From Sipunculus nudus (Eukaryota > Annelida > Sipuncula > Golfingiida > Sipunculidae): DNA of 64,000 bases. The position numbers were made by a program, and so were the translations under genes. Location of the stretch: contig CM049311.1 of NCBI GenBank assembly GCA_026874595.1, positions 19,898,176-19,962,175 of the forward strand, in the 5' to 3' direction. A model generated the notes under the pieces. It made no database searches, was not told the origin of the DNA, and saw only the letters and a list, made by a program, of their open reading frames with translations. This document shows positions 13,401-24,231 of this stretch, one piece after another (positions within the stretch are counted from its first letter, which is position 1; each line of letters starts with the position of its first letter).

Positions 13401-14886
13401 TCATCCGCTACTGGCAAGTGAGCTATATATTCAAGATGGAAGACCTAAGATGAAAGTTTGGCTTAAAATGCATCCACAGTATCTTTTGAAATGCCAGTCC
13501 AGTGACCCTGACCTTTGACCTCATGACACTAGAACCTATAGGGTTCTTACTTTAGTGGTGGGCCATACATAAGTCATGTTTGAAATCCATATGGCTATCA
13601 ACACTGGAGATATCATAAGAGGTGTGTGATTTTCACCATATATGGCAATATTCAAGGTCAAGGCCACTATCATAGGAAAGGTCATGACCCCAATTTAAAT
13701 AAACATCATCCCATAACCCATACCTATGTATATGCATAATATAAAAGAAATCTGTCCATTAGTTTTTGACTTATAATGCTCACAGTACTGTAAGGTGGCA
13801 ATTTTGGGGGTATTAAACGGCACAAAAACAAGTAAAGAATAATAGGTGGCGCCACCAGTTTCTCGAACATGACAACCCTATCCATGATCTTCCATCAACT
13901 TGATTTTGGGATAAATCCATGCAAGATTTCTTGAGATATTAAAGAATTTGTGTGATTTTCCCCAAAATTGGACCTATTCAAGGTCAAGGACACTCTCCTA
14001 GTAAAGGTCATGACCTCATTTTAAATAGGCGTCGTCCTCTCACCCATATCTATACATATACCAAGTTTGGTAAAGTTCCGTGAAATATTTTTTGGGTTAT
14101 CGTGCCAACAAGATTTATATGCGTTTATATAGACCTTTGACTTTGTGACCCCAAAATTTATATGGATCATCCACTACTGGCAAGTGAGCTATATATTCAA
14201 GATGGAAGACCTAAGATGAAAGTTTGGCTTAAAATGCATCCACAGTATCTTTTAAAATGCCAGTCCAGTGACCCTGACCTTTGACCTCATGACACTAGAA
14301 CCTATAGGGTTCTTACTTTAGTGGTGGGCTATACATAAGTCATGTTTGAAATCCATATGGCTATCAACACTGGAGATATCATAAGAGGTGTGTGATTTTC
14401 ACCATATATGGCAATATTCAAGGTCAAGGCCACTATCATAGGAAAGGTCATGACCCCAATTTAAATAAACATCATCCCATAACCCATACCTATGTATATG
14501 CATAATATAAAAGAAATCTGTCCATTAGTTTTTGACTTATAATGCTCACAGTACTGTAAGGTGGCAATTTTGGGGGTATTAAACGGCACAAAAACAAGTA
14601 AAGAATAATAGGTGGGGCCACCAGTTTCTCGAACATGACAACCCTATCCATGATCTTCCATCAACTTGATTTTGGGATAAATCCATGCAAGATTTCTTGA
14701 GATATTAAAGAATTTGTGTGATTTTCCCCAAAATTGGACCTATTCAAGGTCAAGGACACTCTCCTAGTAAAGGTCATGACCTCATTTTAAATAGGCGTCG
14801 TCCTCTCACCCATATCTATACATATACCAAGTTTGGTAAAGTTCCGTGAAATATTTTTTGGGTTATCGTGCCAACAAGATTTATAT

Positions 14887-14923
<37 letters not shown>

Positions 14924-16022
14924 GACCGGTATGAAAACATAGTATCCCCCGACTTTGTCTGGGGATACAATTAATGGTTATAATTAATTAAGTAAAGCTT
15001 GAGATCAAAGAATCTTTCATAAATATTAAGGTTATCATTATTATACATAATTATTTCTTTCAGTTATCTAATTATACAGATGAAAAGCCTTTAATTTCAA
15101 GATTAAGTTCACTTATGCCGTTATAATTCACTCTCTCTCGCTTATAAGATGAACTCCTCTAATAATAAAATCTCTTTCACAATCACACTTCCAACCAATC
15201 TAATCATTCAACTTGTCTAACTAAAATGTCAGCTGAAGTGATCCTGTTTTCAGTCATGTGTTTATTAGCTCTTGCAAATTCACCTCATTACCATATGAGT
15301 CAATCAACCCTAATCAGCATATAAAATCAGCAGTTAAACCATGCCAAATGATTAGCAAGTCTGACCCTGAAACTTCTGTGTAATATCAGACCAAACTTCT
15401 GGGCCACTGCTTTTATATTTAAGAATTCAACTGTTAATATATTGGACAGCTTGATCTAGAGGAAGATATCCACAGTTTAAGACTGAAAGTTCTGAGGAAT
15501 TACAGTAAGTTTTCGGATTAAATTTCAGTAATAATGATTTGGAGGGCATTATAAATACATTATACATGTATAATATAACTTCATTCATGATTTTTTTAAA
15601 AATTGCAAATTAATTTGTTAAATAATATAATAGCAATATGAGTTGATACTTTGTCTCTAAAGAAAAAAATACTTTATTGATTCTAAATTAAAAAACTAAC
15701 TAGTAACAACCTTACATTATACAGAACTGAATCTCTTCTTCCAATAAAAATAAGGATCTGCAGTTTTGGACAGACAGTAAATTAAAATAAAAATAAAATA
15801 AAGAGGTCCTGTTCAATTCAAGATCATTAAACCGGCAAAACACCGGGACCGTCTTATTTTAATGACTCATTGAGTCAATTACACTTGTTGAGATTACCAG
15901 CTCGTACCTTTACAAGCACTGATAAGAAAGTAGCCGTGGGGTCTGATTTGACTGAAGGCCAGGTCGACCACGGGGCGGGTGTGCCCGCTGCAAGTCAAGG
16001 GAGTCTGTCTCAGGGCAGCCAT
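4267..16022 (-). CDS. STRAP: STRAP/UNRIP, WD40-repeat adaptor (7 coding exons, complete)
   Basis: Coding exons on the minus strand: 16022-15908, 10567-10432, 9506-9352, 8812-8713, 8158-8021, 7223-7087, 4454-4267. They total 969 bases, 322 residues plus TGA, with every intron GT..AG and phases continuous. The product matches animal STRAP along its whole length: N-terminal [20 protein letters not shown], then [28 protein letters not shown], repeated GH...W-D blades (KIWD, IIWD), [16 protein letters not shown] and [19 protein letters not shown]. The family forms a seven-bladed propeller that binds TGF-beta receptors and SMADs, and also joins the SMN complex and UNR (CSDE1) in RNA metabolism; these roles are family knowledge. 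Human STRAP has about 350 residues; this one ends about 27 earlier and lacks the acidic tail. Intron 1 is 5.3 kb and filled with repeats. A minus-strand AATAAA at 3845-3840 is a possible polyadenylation signal. The identification is very secure; exact exon edges rest on consensus splice sites and phase. Confidence 0.96.
5400..6990. repeat. Degenerate tandem repeat in STRAP intron 6
   Basis: Recurring segments of the form 'ctcatatctcaggagtgg...cctgaaatt.ggcatgtccata...ggtggcgccacctac..tc' are seen from about 5430 to 6800, with irregular 130-300-bp spacing. The same family recurs at 48060-48300 and 54880-55760. Many short ORFs in this block are by-products of the repeat. Confidence 0.65.
7087..7223 (-). 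CDS. STRAP: STRAP coding exon 6
   Basis: Residues about 215-260: [20 protein letters not shown] then [20 protein letters not shown] and TGLEA. Acceptor TTTGTAG^GTTTGAG, donor GCAG^GTAAGG. SLHPEK...GGEDFK.YK.DY is diagnostic of STRAP. Confidence 0.95.
8021..8158 (-). CDS. STRAP: STRAP coding exon 5
   Basis: Residues about 169-214: [46 protein letters not shown]. Acceptor ATTATCAG^TATTTGG, donor GACAC^GTGAGT. Confidence 0.94.
8713..8812 (-). CDS. STRAP: STRAP coding exon 4
   Basis: Residues about 136-168: [20 protein letters not shown] then [14 protein letters not shown]. Acceptor TTACAG^CCCCTG. The donor ATTAT^GTGGGT was chosen because it joins exon 5 as EDRSIIIWD with no gap against the family's DDKTVRLWD. 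Confidence 0.92.
9352..9506 (-). CDS. STRAP: STRAP coding exon 3
   Basis: Residues about 84-135: [51 protein letters not shown]. Acceptor TTTACAG^AAAAATT, donor GCAG^GTATCT. It contains a WD-type KIWD and the family's conserved HKHIVKxVDF block. Confidence 0.95.
9870..10160 (-). mobile_element. Fragment of hairpin-ended interspersed repeat in STRAP intron 2
   Basis: Read on the minus strand it matches the 44430-46180 family: 'gttaacagggcacaaat', 'ggaaacctgaa', 'gtctctgttacccatat', then 'cagctgag..tcatgacccctgggtcactt'. The palindromic TGACCC..GGGTCA near 9881-9895 is the 3' hairpin. Confidence 0.6.
10200..10285 (-). repeat. Duplicated copy of the STRAP exon 2 acceptor region
   Basis: Bases 10200-10285 resemble 10565-10655: shared 'ccatctaaaatg', 'aaaatataaaa', 'accacagat', 'aattctcaatttaaaaa', 'gttacactga'. 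The duplicated part includes the acceptor core CATTTTAG^ATGG (minus strand) but not the exon beyond it. Confidence 0.65.
10432..10567 (-). CDS. STRAP: STRAP coding exon 2
   Basis: Completes the Asp codon and reads [20 protein letters not shown] then [20 protein letters not shown] and AADFTA. Acceptor CATTTTAG^ATGGG, donor ACAGC^GTTAGT. The stretch is nearly identical to vertebrate STRAP. Confidence 0.95.
11150..13390. repeat. ~289-bp tandem array (about eight units)
   Basis: The marker 'aactatatgtgcaaga' (or close variant) recurs at about 11400, 11687, 11976, 12265, 12554, 12842 and 13131, giving a 287-289-bp period. Units are highly similar and contain two 'tgaccttnacctttgacct' blocks each. 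Short ORFs of 61-74 codons recur on both strands as shadows of the repeat. Confidence 0.9.
13391..14888. repeat. 766-bp near-perfect direct duplication
   Basis: 'tttatatggatcatccgcta' at 13391 recurs at 14157 with one change, and the two copies then stay nearly identical to 'caacaagatttatatgcg'. I saw only a handful of substitutions (for example gggccatac/gggctatac, ggtggcgcc/ggtggggcc), so the duplication is recent or homogenised. Confidence 0.85.
14888..14923. repeat. (CGG)12 trinucleotide repeat
   Basis: Twelve uninterrupted CGG units at the 5' side (minus orientation) of the intron 1 element. Confidence 0.95.
15908..16022 (-). CDS. STRAP: STRAP coding exon 1
   Basis: Encodes residues 1-38, starting [20 protein letters not shown]. 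The start is the ATG at 16022-16020, which places [20 protein letters not shown] at the position expected for the family's N-terminus. The donor is AAAG^GTACGAG, leaving phase 1 (one base of an Asp codon). This is the first WD blade. Confidence 0.94.
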
Positions 16023-16298
16023 GCCACCAGCTTGTCAAATTTTGGTGTCTCAAACACGAGGATAAAGTTGTCGCCAGCTGGTTCCCCGAATAAGTTGACG
16101 AACCGCAAGTAAATTTGGGCGATTTTTGCTCAACTTAACACAAGCAATTAAAAGTGTAAAACTACAGTCTGTTCAAGACAAACGAGCAAGTGTCACCATT
16201 GTTTTCAACTAACATAGTTTTATTTTATAATTTAAGCTTCCTGATACGGGTGATTACTTTATCACAAGAAAGATGAATAAACGGTAGGGCATAAAACC

Positions 16299-17003
16299 GG
16301 GTCTGTCTAAAACGCGGAGAATCCGCGGAGAGATGGAGAATTCGCGGAGAATTTGTGGAGAATTAGCGGAGAGTTTTTATAGGCAATGATACTTTTATAA
16401 TACACATTAAAATCACTTAAAATCTCCAACTACATTATTCTTAACATATTTGCGCACTGTTAAATGACCGAAATATTTAAAAATCTTAGTAAAGACCACA
16501 TTTTAATGCACAAATAAAAGTTGAAACAAAAACATTCGACTTTACACAATTTACAAACAAAGATATTGCACCTTTAAGCTAATTAATGAAACAACTTGAC
16601 AGCAGGATTAATTCAAATAAAAGAAAAAAAAAGTAAATATATTGTGATCACAGTTAAAGAATTATATTTTTATTAGTCTGTACAAAATACACAACACTTC
16701 TTTCTGACCATAATTATACAGAATGTCTCCTGATGCTATTCATTGTCTCTGGCGTGGTACAAATAAAATCTTAAGAGAGTGACCTGCTTTCCCAAACAAC
16801 TGAGAGCTGGATTTTATGTGAATGTATAGATATTTAATTATTACGTTCATTTAACAATGAACAAATATGTTAAGAATAATATAGTTGGATTTTAATGTAC
16901 ATTTAAATATATCATTGAATATTAAAACTCTCCGCAAATTCGCCACGAATTCTCTTCGAAATCTCCATCTCTCCGCGGATTCTCCGCGTTTTAGACAAAC
17001 CCC
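16299..17003. mobile_element. MITE with long terminal inverted repeats and 8-bp target duplication
   Basis: The left end GGGTCTGTCTAAAACGCGGA is matched inverted at the right end (..tccgcgttttagacaaaccc); the inverted match runs on through 'gaatccgcggagagatggaga'. Flanking 8-bp direct repeats ATAAAACC lie at 16291-16298 and 17004-17011. An 8-bp duplication suggests a hAT-type transposase. There is no coding capacity. It lies about 280 bp upstream of the STRAP start codon. Confidence 0.85.
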
Positions 17004-17011
17004 ATAAAACC

Positions 17012-19323
17012 TGAATGTCGCAAGTCTGATGGCGGATGTAAAATGCCAAGCCAAAGATCGCCTCTTGATCCACATGTGCAGGAGAATTGTAACATATATG
17101 TGTATTTAATTTTCAGTGAAATTTATCTCTTAATGTGTAAAACATGTTAACACGTATGATAAATTTAATATTGTATGAAGCTGCTCACTGCTATGCATTT
17201 TGTTTAATGTGAAAGTAAGAAAAACGTATATATTCTTTCGTATCAGTATCTGAGAAAACCTCTTAACTGTAAATATTAGTAGGAAATTGAACAAAAAAAA
17301 GAAGAAAAAGTAAAAGGGTAAGGTAAAATACGTATATTCCTCAGAAACTTTTTTTCAAATCCGTGCGGGTGGTGTGAATTTGTATTTTATTTTTATTTTA
17401 TTTTAATAGGTTTTTAATCAAATTTCATGTGAACAAGGGACAACTTGAAAATATTAGGATTGTTTTGATAATAAGTTACTAATAGAACATAACAAAGAAA
17501 AATTTTATCGATATTTTGTCATTTTATTTTATTACAAGAAATTCTCAGGCGACCGAAGCTCAAAATGAATAAAACTATACTGAAAAATAAAATAAATCTT
17601 TCAATGAGGGAAAAGGGATGGCAGTGAAAATTGATGCGCGTTGTATCTGGAAAGAAAATTTGCAAAATATATCCGACTCTTATCACTTCACATTTCTTGT
17701 TGGATCATTAAGCACATGAGCATGCAGTTAGTTAGGATGGAAGCACTTTTCATTTGATGACTTCATAGTTTTGTTCAAATCAGCAAACACATAAATGTTT
17801 CATCGATGTGGCAGCTGTTTCTTTATCAATATGAACTAGATATATCAATTTGAGTGCCTATACTATAATGTATTGAAAAAGTACTCTGATATATGTTTCC
17901 ATACAGTATAAAGAAATTCGTGTATCTTTAAATACAAATCTTTTTTACACTAATATAGTAAACTGATAATTTGATTATAAACTATAAATTATTTACAATT
18001 TATTAATACAGCATTATGCCATGTAGGGCGCAACATCGGCTCAGGAATATCGGCATTCGGCTATATAGTCCTTCTAGTCTGGCAATGATTTAGTGAATTT
18101 TGTTTGTGTGCTTTCCTCACAATAAACCTTGACGGGGCTAATTAACATCTGTCACTTAGCATATCTCACAATTAACCTACTGATTGCACTTGTAGTTTGA
18201 CATAAAACCTCTCAGTATTTCACAGAAGTCTACATGTATCTGACACGCTTCTCTGCGTCTTGACACTTGACCATTGCTACTTGTAAACGCTCATGATCTG
18301 ATGCCATATCAGTTTAAAAATGAATGTAATCACTACACATCAACAGTTCATATTAACTAGCATTTGTAAATAAAGACATACCATGCAAGTGCAGCTTTAC
18401 TAAAATACAGATAAATATCCAAACTCTTTCAACCTATGATCATATATATTCTGTCAAATAACTTTAAATAAGGCGACAAGTATGCAATCTTAGATCGGCT
18501 GCAACGTGTCAAGTTTTCTCCGCCCAGAAACCACGTGTGCGGCAATACTCTCTGAGCCTGTGGCCTGTTCAAACGGTCGCCGGGGAGATGAGCTGTCACT
18601 CAAAACGAAATGAACAATATTGGCTTCGTGTATTTCTCGCTTGGACGGTAAACCGTTTTGTCTTTCAACATAGGGTCTTATCTGATTGGACCAAAATACA
18701 GTGCTCTCCTGTGGTGTGGAGATTCAGGATACAAGGTCATAACAAGCAGCGCTTACGAAATAGGTAGTTGGCCTATGGGTAAAGCGCTGCGTAAAGAGCG
18801 GAGTTACCAGTTAGAAATCAGCTGACATAATAGCATTTGAGTGCTGATGGTTTTGAGAGACACGTTAAGGGAAATTTTAGTATTATGAAAAAAGACATCA
18901 TTTCCTTCTGCATTGGAAGGGTTACATGACATCTTTGAATAAAAGGGATGCATAACAAAAGTTAACACATTTAATGTATATAATATATAATATATAATAT
19001 ATGTTAAATTTAATATGTAGAAACAATAAAAGAGGCACAATTATTAATAAAAAGGGCAAATTTCGGTAGATTTCCAGAAGCCCCGATGATATGTTTTGCA
19101 CTGCAGGCATTCATATGATCATGTAACAATTTCCGCACCGAATTAAATTCAAGAAAAGTGAAATTTCACATTTTCTTCTCCCCAAAATATAATAACAAAA
19201 GCAAGAGCAAAAGAAACCTGTTAAGAACAATAAAGATATGTTGACTGGTTACATTTCGTATTAGTTATAGTAACAGCAGAATGCATTTGTAACAGTATTA
19301 GAACAACTGTAATAGACCCCATT
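17012..19323. other. Non-coding AT-rich intergenic sequence
   Basis: No gene or large repeat recognised. A tRNA-like segment at 18765-18822 is listed separately. Short ORFs here have no recognisable family motif. Confidence 0.5.
18765..18822 (+). repeat. Possible tRNA-derived SINE head
   Basis: TGGCCTATGGG (18769-18779) resembles a pol III A box (TGGCNNAGTGG) and 'cagttagaaatc' about 30 bp on resembles a decayed B box. No full tRNA fold or anticodon is evident. Confidence 0.3.
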
Positions 19324-20290
19324 GTCACACCGATAAAGTTGTGAACGTCCAGGTTCTTTTAAGTGTCATACTAACTGGCTGAACTCTTGCTTATGTACAC
19401 TCCAAAAAAGGAATAAGATATGTGTTAACAAAACTAATCAATATTTATTAAAGAAAGAAGCTTCTAATATTCTCTGGAAAGGCGCTACACATACATAACT
19501 GATGATAACACAGAAATAAACACGGAGTACGTTAATGACAGTACACGGCAAAGTTCCTTGTTTACTCCGTTTCTGATCATGTGACGCACACGTGACACCG
19601 GGATGTAACACTGTTCGCCTGAATGGCTCGCGTCGTGCGTACAGTACATTCAGTCCAATAGATTCACGGAGCTAACTCTCACTGGAGTATACACGTTTGA
19701 CACAGTTCACGAACCCCGCACAGACTATTCTTGCTTGGCGTTGAATCAAGGTCCTTCACAGCTGATGTATCCTGGAATCATCCAGATCTAGGTAGCCAAA
19801 TACGTCTCCACACAGCAATATTCAATACCTCTACCGTTAAGCGTTTAAATAAAGTCCTCGATCTGTTCTGGAAGCACTCACCGCATGTAATAAATCGCTA
19901 GATTTACCAGTCCGTAGGCAAAAATGGGATACTCGCTCTGAAGTCCTTTACAGAGAAATTACTGTGGCCTTCCCCAGACACCGACTATCTACGCTTCTAG
20001 AATCATCTCTCAACTGTCTCCAATGTGATACATGCAGACCTGCCCCCGGACTGCTGTAGATATCACCAGGCTTACCTCTCTGGTACGCTGGTCGGGCACT
20101 CCTCCCGAAAACGTTCTTCTCATGAATTATAAATGCTTGCTAACGTCACAACTTCCGCTCGTCTTCCGGCCAATCACCACTCCATATTACGCCGACTGTC
20201 AATTACAGTATGAATTTTAATAAGGATACGCCTCTATAGAAAAATCCTGGGAAACTAAACTAACCACGTGCTGTTACTTTGAGGCCTATA
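19324..20290 (-). mobile_element. LTR-like sequence (possible solo LTR)
   Basis: On the minus strand there is a GC-richer promoter-like stretch with a TATA-like 'gcatttataattcat' (20135-20121), a long leader without ORFs, AATAAA at 19449-19444, a T-rich tract and an end ..CGGTGTGACA at 19324. The layout matches U3-R-U5, but I could not find a convincing target duplication or fix the 5' end. It could instead be an unrelated promoter or exon. Confidence 0.33.
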
Positions 20291-20737
20291 ACAAACACTC
20301 TTTACTCTAGAGACCGCCAAAAGAGACGGCTCCGACGGAATTAATTACTACTGTAATTAACATAAAATGAGACACAGTTCTCACGCTAATTTCTAAACAT
20401 GATACTCCATATAAATGTGCAATAAATTATCAAAACAAGCAGCTTGTTATATTCCCTACCAGAATGTGCAATACAATACCTAAGTCACAGTTCTCTGGTG
20501 ACACCCATACATGGTCTGACACACATATATGCACTGACCTTAAAGATCCTACTGTCATGTTTGACTTATTTCTTTACTGGTTATATCAAAGTACATGTAT
20601 AATAACATAATATTTACGTTGCATAAAATTACTAAGAACCATCCGTAATACCAATTAATTGCACTTTGATTTCGTGCAGCAGAAAAAAATTAAAACGGAT
20701 AAATTTGTTTAATTCTGTACTTTCATAGTCAGCTTTT

Positions 20738-21339
20738 ACGGTGGCTCGTATAGGACATGCACAAAATTATTTTTATCTCGTTCCCACGAGATAGTACCTC
20801 GTTCCCACGCGTTAGTATCTCGTGGCCACGCGATAATTATCTCGTTCCCACGAGATAGTATCTCGTTCCCACGCGATAATTATCTCGTTCCCACGCGTTA
20901 GTATCTCGTGGCCACGCGATAATTATCTCGTTCCCACGCGTTAGTATCTCGTGGCCACGCGATGATTATCTCGTTCCCACGCGATACTATCGCGTGGCCA
21001 CGCGATAATTATTGCGTGGGAACGAGATAAATGTAGATAGATAATACATTAAGACCTACATCTTAAATCCTTGAGGCATGCTTCTATACACTGGATGAAG
21101 ACTATGGTCTATTATTTGCATGAATTTAGAATGGACTTAATATGCTGAGACCTGAAATGATACAACGGGCACTCGTACAACACTCGTGGGCCATGTTTGT
21201 CTGGAAAATGTGTAAGCGGGGGAAAGGGGGGGGGGGCTAGTTCCGGTAAAATATTTTTCATAATAAATGTTCTCAATATAAATTACCATTGGCGGCAAAA
21301 CCAAATTTCATTGGGGGCCCAATATTATACCCAAATAGT

Positions 21340-21401
<62 letters not shown>

Positions 21402-21443
21402 TATTATATATACATATATATTATATATATATTATTATTTATA

Positions 21444-21476
<33 letters not shown>

Positions 21477-21795
21477 TTATAAATAAGGGCCGTAGCCTGA
21501 CACAAATGGCAGGGGGGGATTTGATGGGGTAGTCCCCGACGGGGGGGGGGTGGTTGGGAGGGGGTCTCACCCTCCCAAGGTTTTGAAAATTTTGAAAAAC
21601 TGTATGGGTACTACTGCATTCTGGTGCATTTTATCGGTCAATGCTTATAAAGTGAAACAGTACCTCCTTGTAGGGAGACTATTTGTTATTTGTCTGGCAA
21701 TGGATTCATTTTCACACAGAATATCAACTTTCTTCACCGCAAATCCCGGAGTCTGTGGCCCTGTGTATATGGTACTCCAAGTACTGAGCAGAAGA

Positions 21796-21849
<54 letters not shown>

Positions 21850-22792
21850 GTGAGGGTGCAAATACCCAATAATAATAGAGTGGATGTTTTTATACCCATC
21901 ATTATGTTGGCTCAGCCCCCCTCCCCCCCCCCCCCCAAAAAAAAAAAAAATTATGGGGGGGGGGGAAGTTTTATTGTAGAAAGAAAAATGTGATGGGGAA
22001 TAATGAGCAAATTCCTCGTAAAAAGGTCTCCTTAGCCCCTCCCCCCCCCCCCACAAGTCATAATGAAGTGGCATGGCTGAGACCTTTTGGTGTAAGCTTC
22101 TCCCTTGAGACATAACACAAACCGACATGTTGTTTACCCTGTTCGGTATACCCGAAATTTAATAACCCCAACCCTAGTCCTAAAAATAAGATTTCTGGGA
22201 AGGTAAAATACAAACAAGTGTTTCAGCTTAATTCATGTTTGGTACACAAGGGTTTATATCACCCTTACCCTAAAACAAACTCAATACAGTTTTCCATGAA
22301 CAAATAAAAATGGGCTAGTTGAACCAACGCAATGAAATGGTGAACCAACGCAATGAAAACTGCTGAAATTTACCTCAAAGCATTCGGCGCAAACACACAT
22401 ACAACGAAATACATACAAACAATTTAAGCTGCATCGACGCTCGATATAAAACAGACCACAGACATTCTTGTCCAAATGAGGGCTTGAGCTATAGCATGGC
22501 ATACTAACGCGTGGCCACGCGATACTAACGCGTGGGAACGAGATAATTATCGCGTGGGAACGAGATACTATCTCGTGGGAACGAGATAATTATCGCGTGG
22601 CCACGAGATACTATCTCCTGGGAACGAGATAATTATCGCGTGGCCACGAGATACTATCGCGTGGGAACGAGATAATTATCGCGTGGGAACGAGATACTAT
22701 CTCGTGGGAACGAGATAATTATCGCGTGGCCACGAGATACTATCGCGTGGGAACGAGATAAAAAATAATTTTGTGCATGTCCTATACGAGCC
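20738..22792. mobile_element. Foldback element, copy 1
   Basis: The end acggtggctcgtataggaca is inverted at the other end (tgtcctatacgagcc). Arms at 20770-21030 and 22505-22760 are built of 20-22-bp units alternating 'atctcgttcccacgcg' and 'atctcgtggccacgcg' joined by 'ataatt' or 'ttagt', and the two arms are inverted relative to each other. The ~1.4-kb centre holds (TA)n, poly-G/poly-C tracts and no gene. The structure matches foldback (FB-like) transposons. Confidence 0.85.
21343..21478. repeat. (TA)n microsatellite
   Basis: Long TA run with a few interruptions. It produces spurious tyrosine-isoleucine ORFs on both strands. Similar runs lie at 21798-21848 and 24028-24070. Confidence 0.95.
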
Positions 22793-23375
22793 TACGGTGG
22801 CTCGTATAGGACATGCACAAAATTATTTTTATCTCGTTCCCACGAGATAGTAACTCGTTCCCACGCGTTAGTATCTCGTGGCCACGCGATAATTATCTCG
22901 TTCCCACGCGTTAGTATCTCGTGGCCACGCGATAATTATCTCGTTCCCACGCGTTAGTATCTCGTGGCCACGCGATAATTATCTCGTTCCCACGCGTTAG
23001 TATCTCGTTCCCACGCGTTAGTATCTCGTGGCCACGCGATAATTATCTCGTTCCCACGCGTTAGTATCTCGTGGCCACGCCATAATTATCGCGTGGAAAC
23101 GAGATAAATGTAGATAGATAATACAGTAAGACCTACATCTTAAATCCTTGAGGCATGCTTCTATACACTGGATGAAGACTATGGTCAATTATTTGCATGA
23201 ATTTAGAGCGGACTTAATATGCTGAGACCTGAAATGATACAACGGGCACTCGTACAACACTCCTGGGCCATGTTTGTCTGGAGAATGTGTGAGCGGGGAA
23301 AGGGGGGGGGGGGGGGGGGGCTAGTTCGGGTAAAATATTTTTCATAATAAATGTTCACAATTAAAAATTACCATT

Positions 23376-23423
23376 GGCGGCGAAACCAAATTTTCATTGG
23401 GGGCCCAATAGTATACCCAAACA

Positions 23424-23490
<67 letters not shown>

Positions 23491-24027
23491 TATATATACA
23501 TATATATTATATATTTTATTATTTATATATATAGTATATATATAGTATACCCAAATGGAATATATATATATATGTGTGTATGTATATATATATATAAATA
23601 TATATATTATATATGTACTAGTATATATATTATATATATATATATTATATACATATATATTATATATATATATTATTATTTATATATATATGTATATATA
23701 TATTTTATTAATTTAGGGCCGTAGCTTGACACAAATGGCAGGGGGGGGGATTTTATTGGGTAATCCCCGACGGGGGTGGGGGTGGTTTTGAGAGGTCTCA
23801 CCCTCCCAAGGTTTTGAAAATTTTGAAAAACTGTATGGGTACTACTGCATTCTGGTGCATTTTATTGGTCAATGCTTATTAAGTAAAACAATACCTCCTT
23901 GTAGGGAGATTATTTGTTATTTGTCTGGCAATGGATTCATTTTCACACAGAATATCAACTTTTTTTCACCGCAAATCCCGGAGTCTGCGGCCCTGTTTAT
24001 ATGGTACTCCAAGTACTGAGCAAAAGA

Positions 24028-24066
<39 letters not shown>

Positions 24067-24231
24067 TATGTGAGGGTGCAAATACCCAATAATAATAGAG
24101 TGGATGTTTTTATACCCATCATTATGTTGGGGGGCGCGGGGGGGGGGGACTGAGCCCCCCCCCCAAAAAAAAATATGGGGGGAGGGGGGGGGCTCAGCCC
24201 CCCCCCCCCCCCCCCCCATGGTTTCGCCGCC
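23376..24231. mobile_element. Possible nested element inside foldback copy 2
   Basis: A 13-bp perfect inverted repeat, GGCGGCGAAACCA (23376-23388) and TGGTTTCGCCGCC (24219-24231), bounds ~856 bp of low-complexity sequence. Copy 1 has a left end with one mismatch (GGCGGCAAAACCA) but has lost the right one. Confidence 0.45.
23424..23708. repeat. (TA)n microsatellite in foldback copy 2
   Basis: The counterpart of 21343-21478 in copy 1, but about twice as long, with an internal 'tatacccaaa.gga' duplication near 23547-23560. Confidence 0.9.

Larger units (their letters stand above)
10999..14970 (-). mobile_element. Helitron/Helentron-like non-autonomous element with internal tandem arrays
   Basis: On the minus strand the 3' end is hairpin GGCACCTGCGGTGCC, nine bases, CTAG at 11003-11000, then T. 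The 5' end near 14969 begins GTATCCCCAGACAAAG, whose GTATCCCCAGACA is inverted near the 3' end at 11032-11045 (subterminal inverted repeats). The interior holds ~289-bp tandem units, two 766-bp units and (CGG)12. This layout (subterminal inverted repeats, tandem core, microsatellite, hairpin+CTAG) is that of Helentron-associated and bivalve 'pearl' elements. No Rep/helicase gene is present, so it would depend on an autonomous partner. It sits in STRAP intron 1, in the same orientation as the gene. Confidence 0.7.

Noticed and set aside
15870-16112. 80-codon plus-strand ORF
   Set aside because: It is antisense to STRAP exon 1, whose minus-strand product is clearly recognisable.
21197-24153. 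ORFs rich in alternating tyrosine and isoleucine
   Set aside because: They are translations of (TA)n microsatellites.
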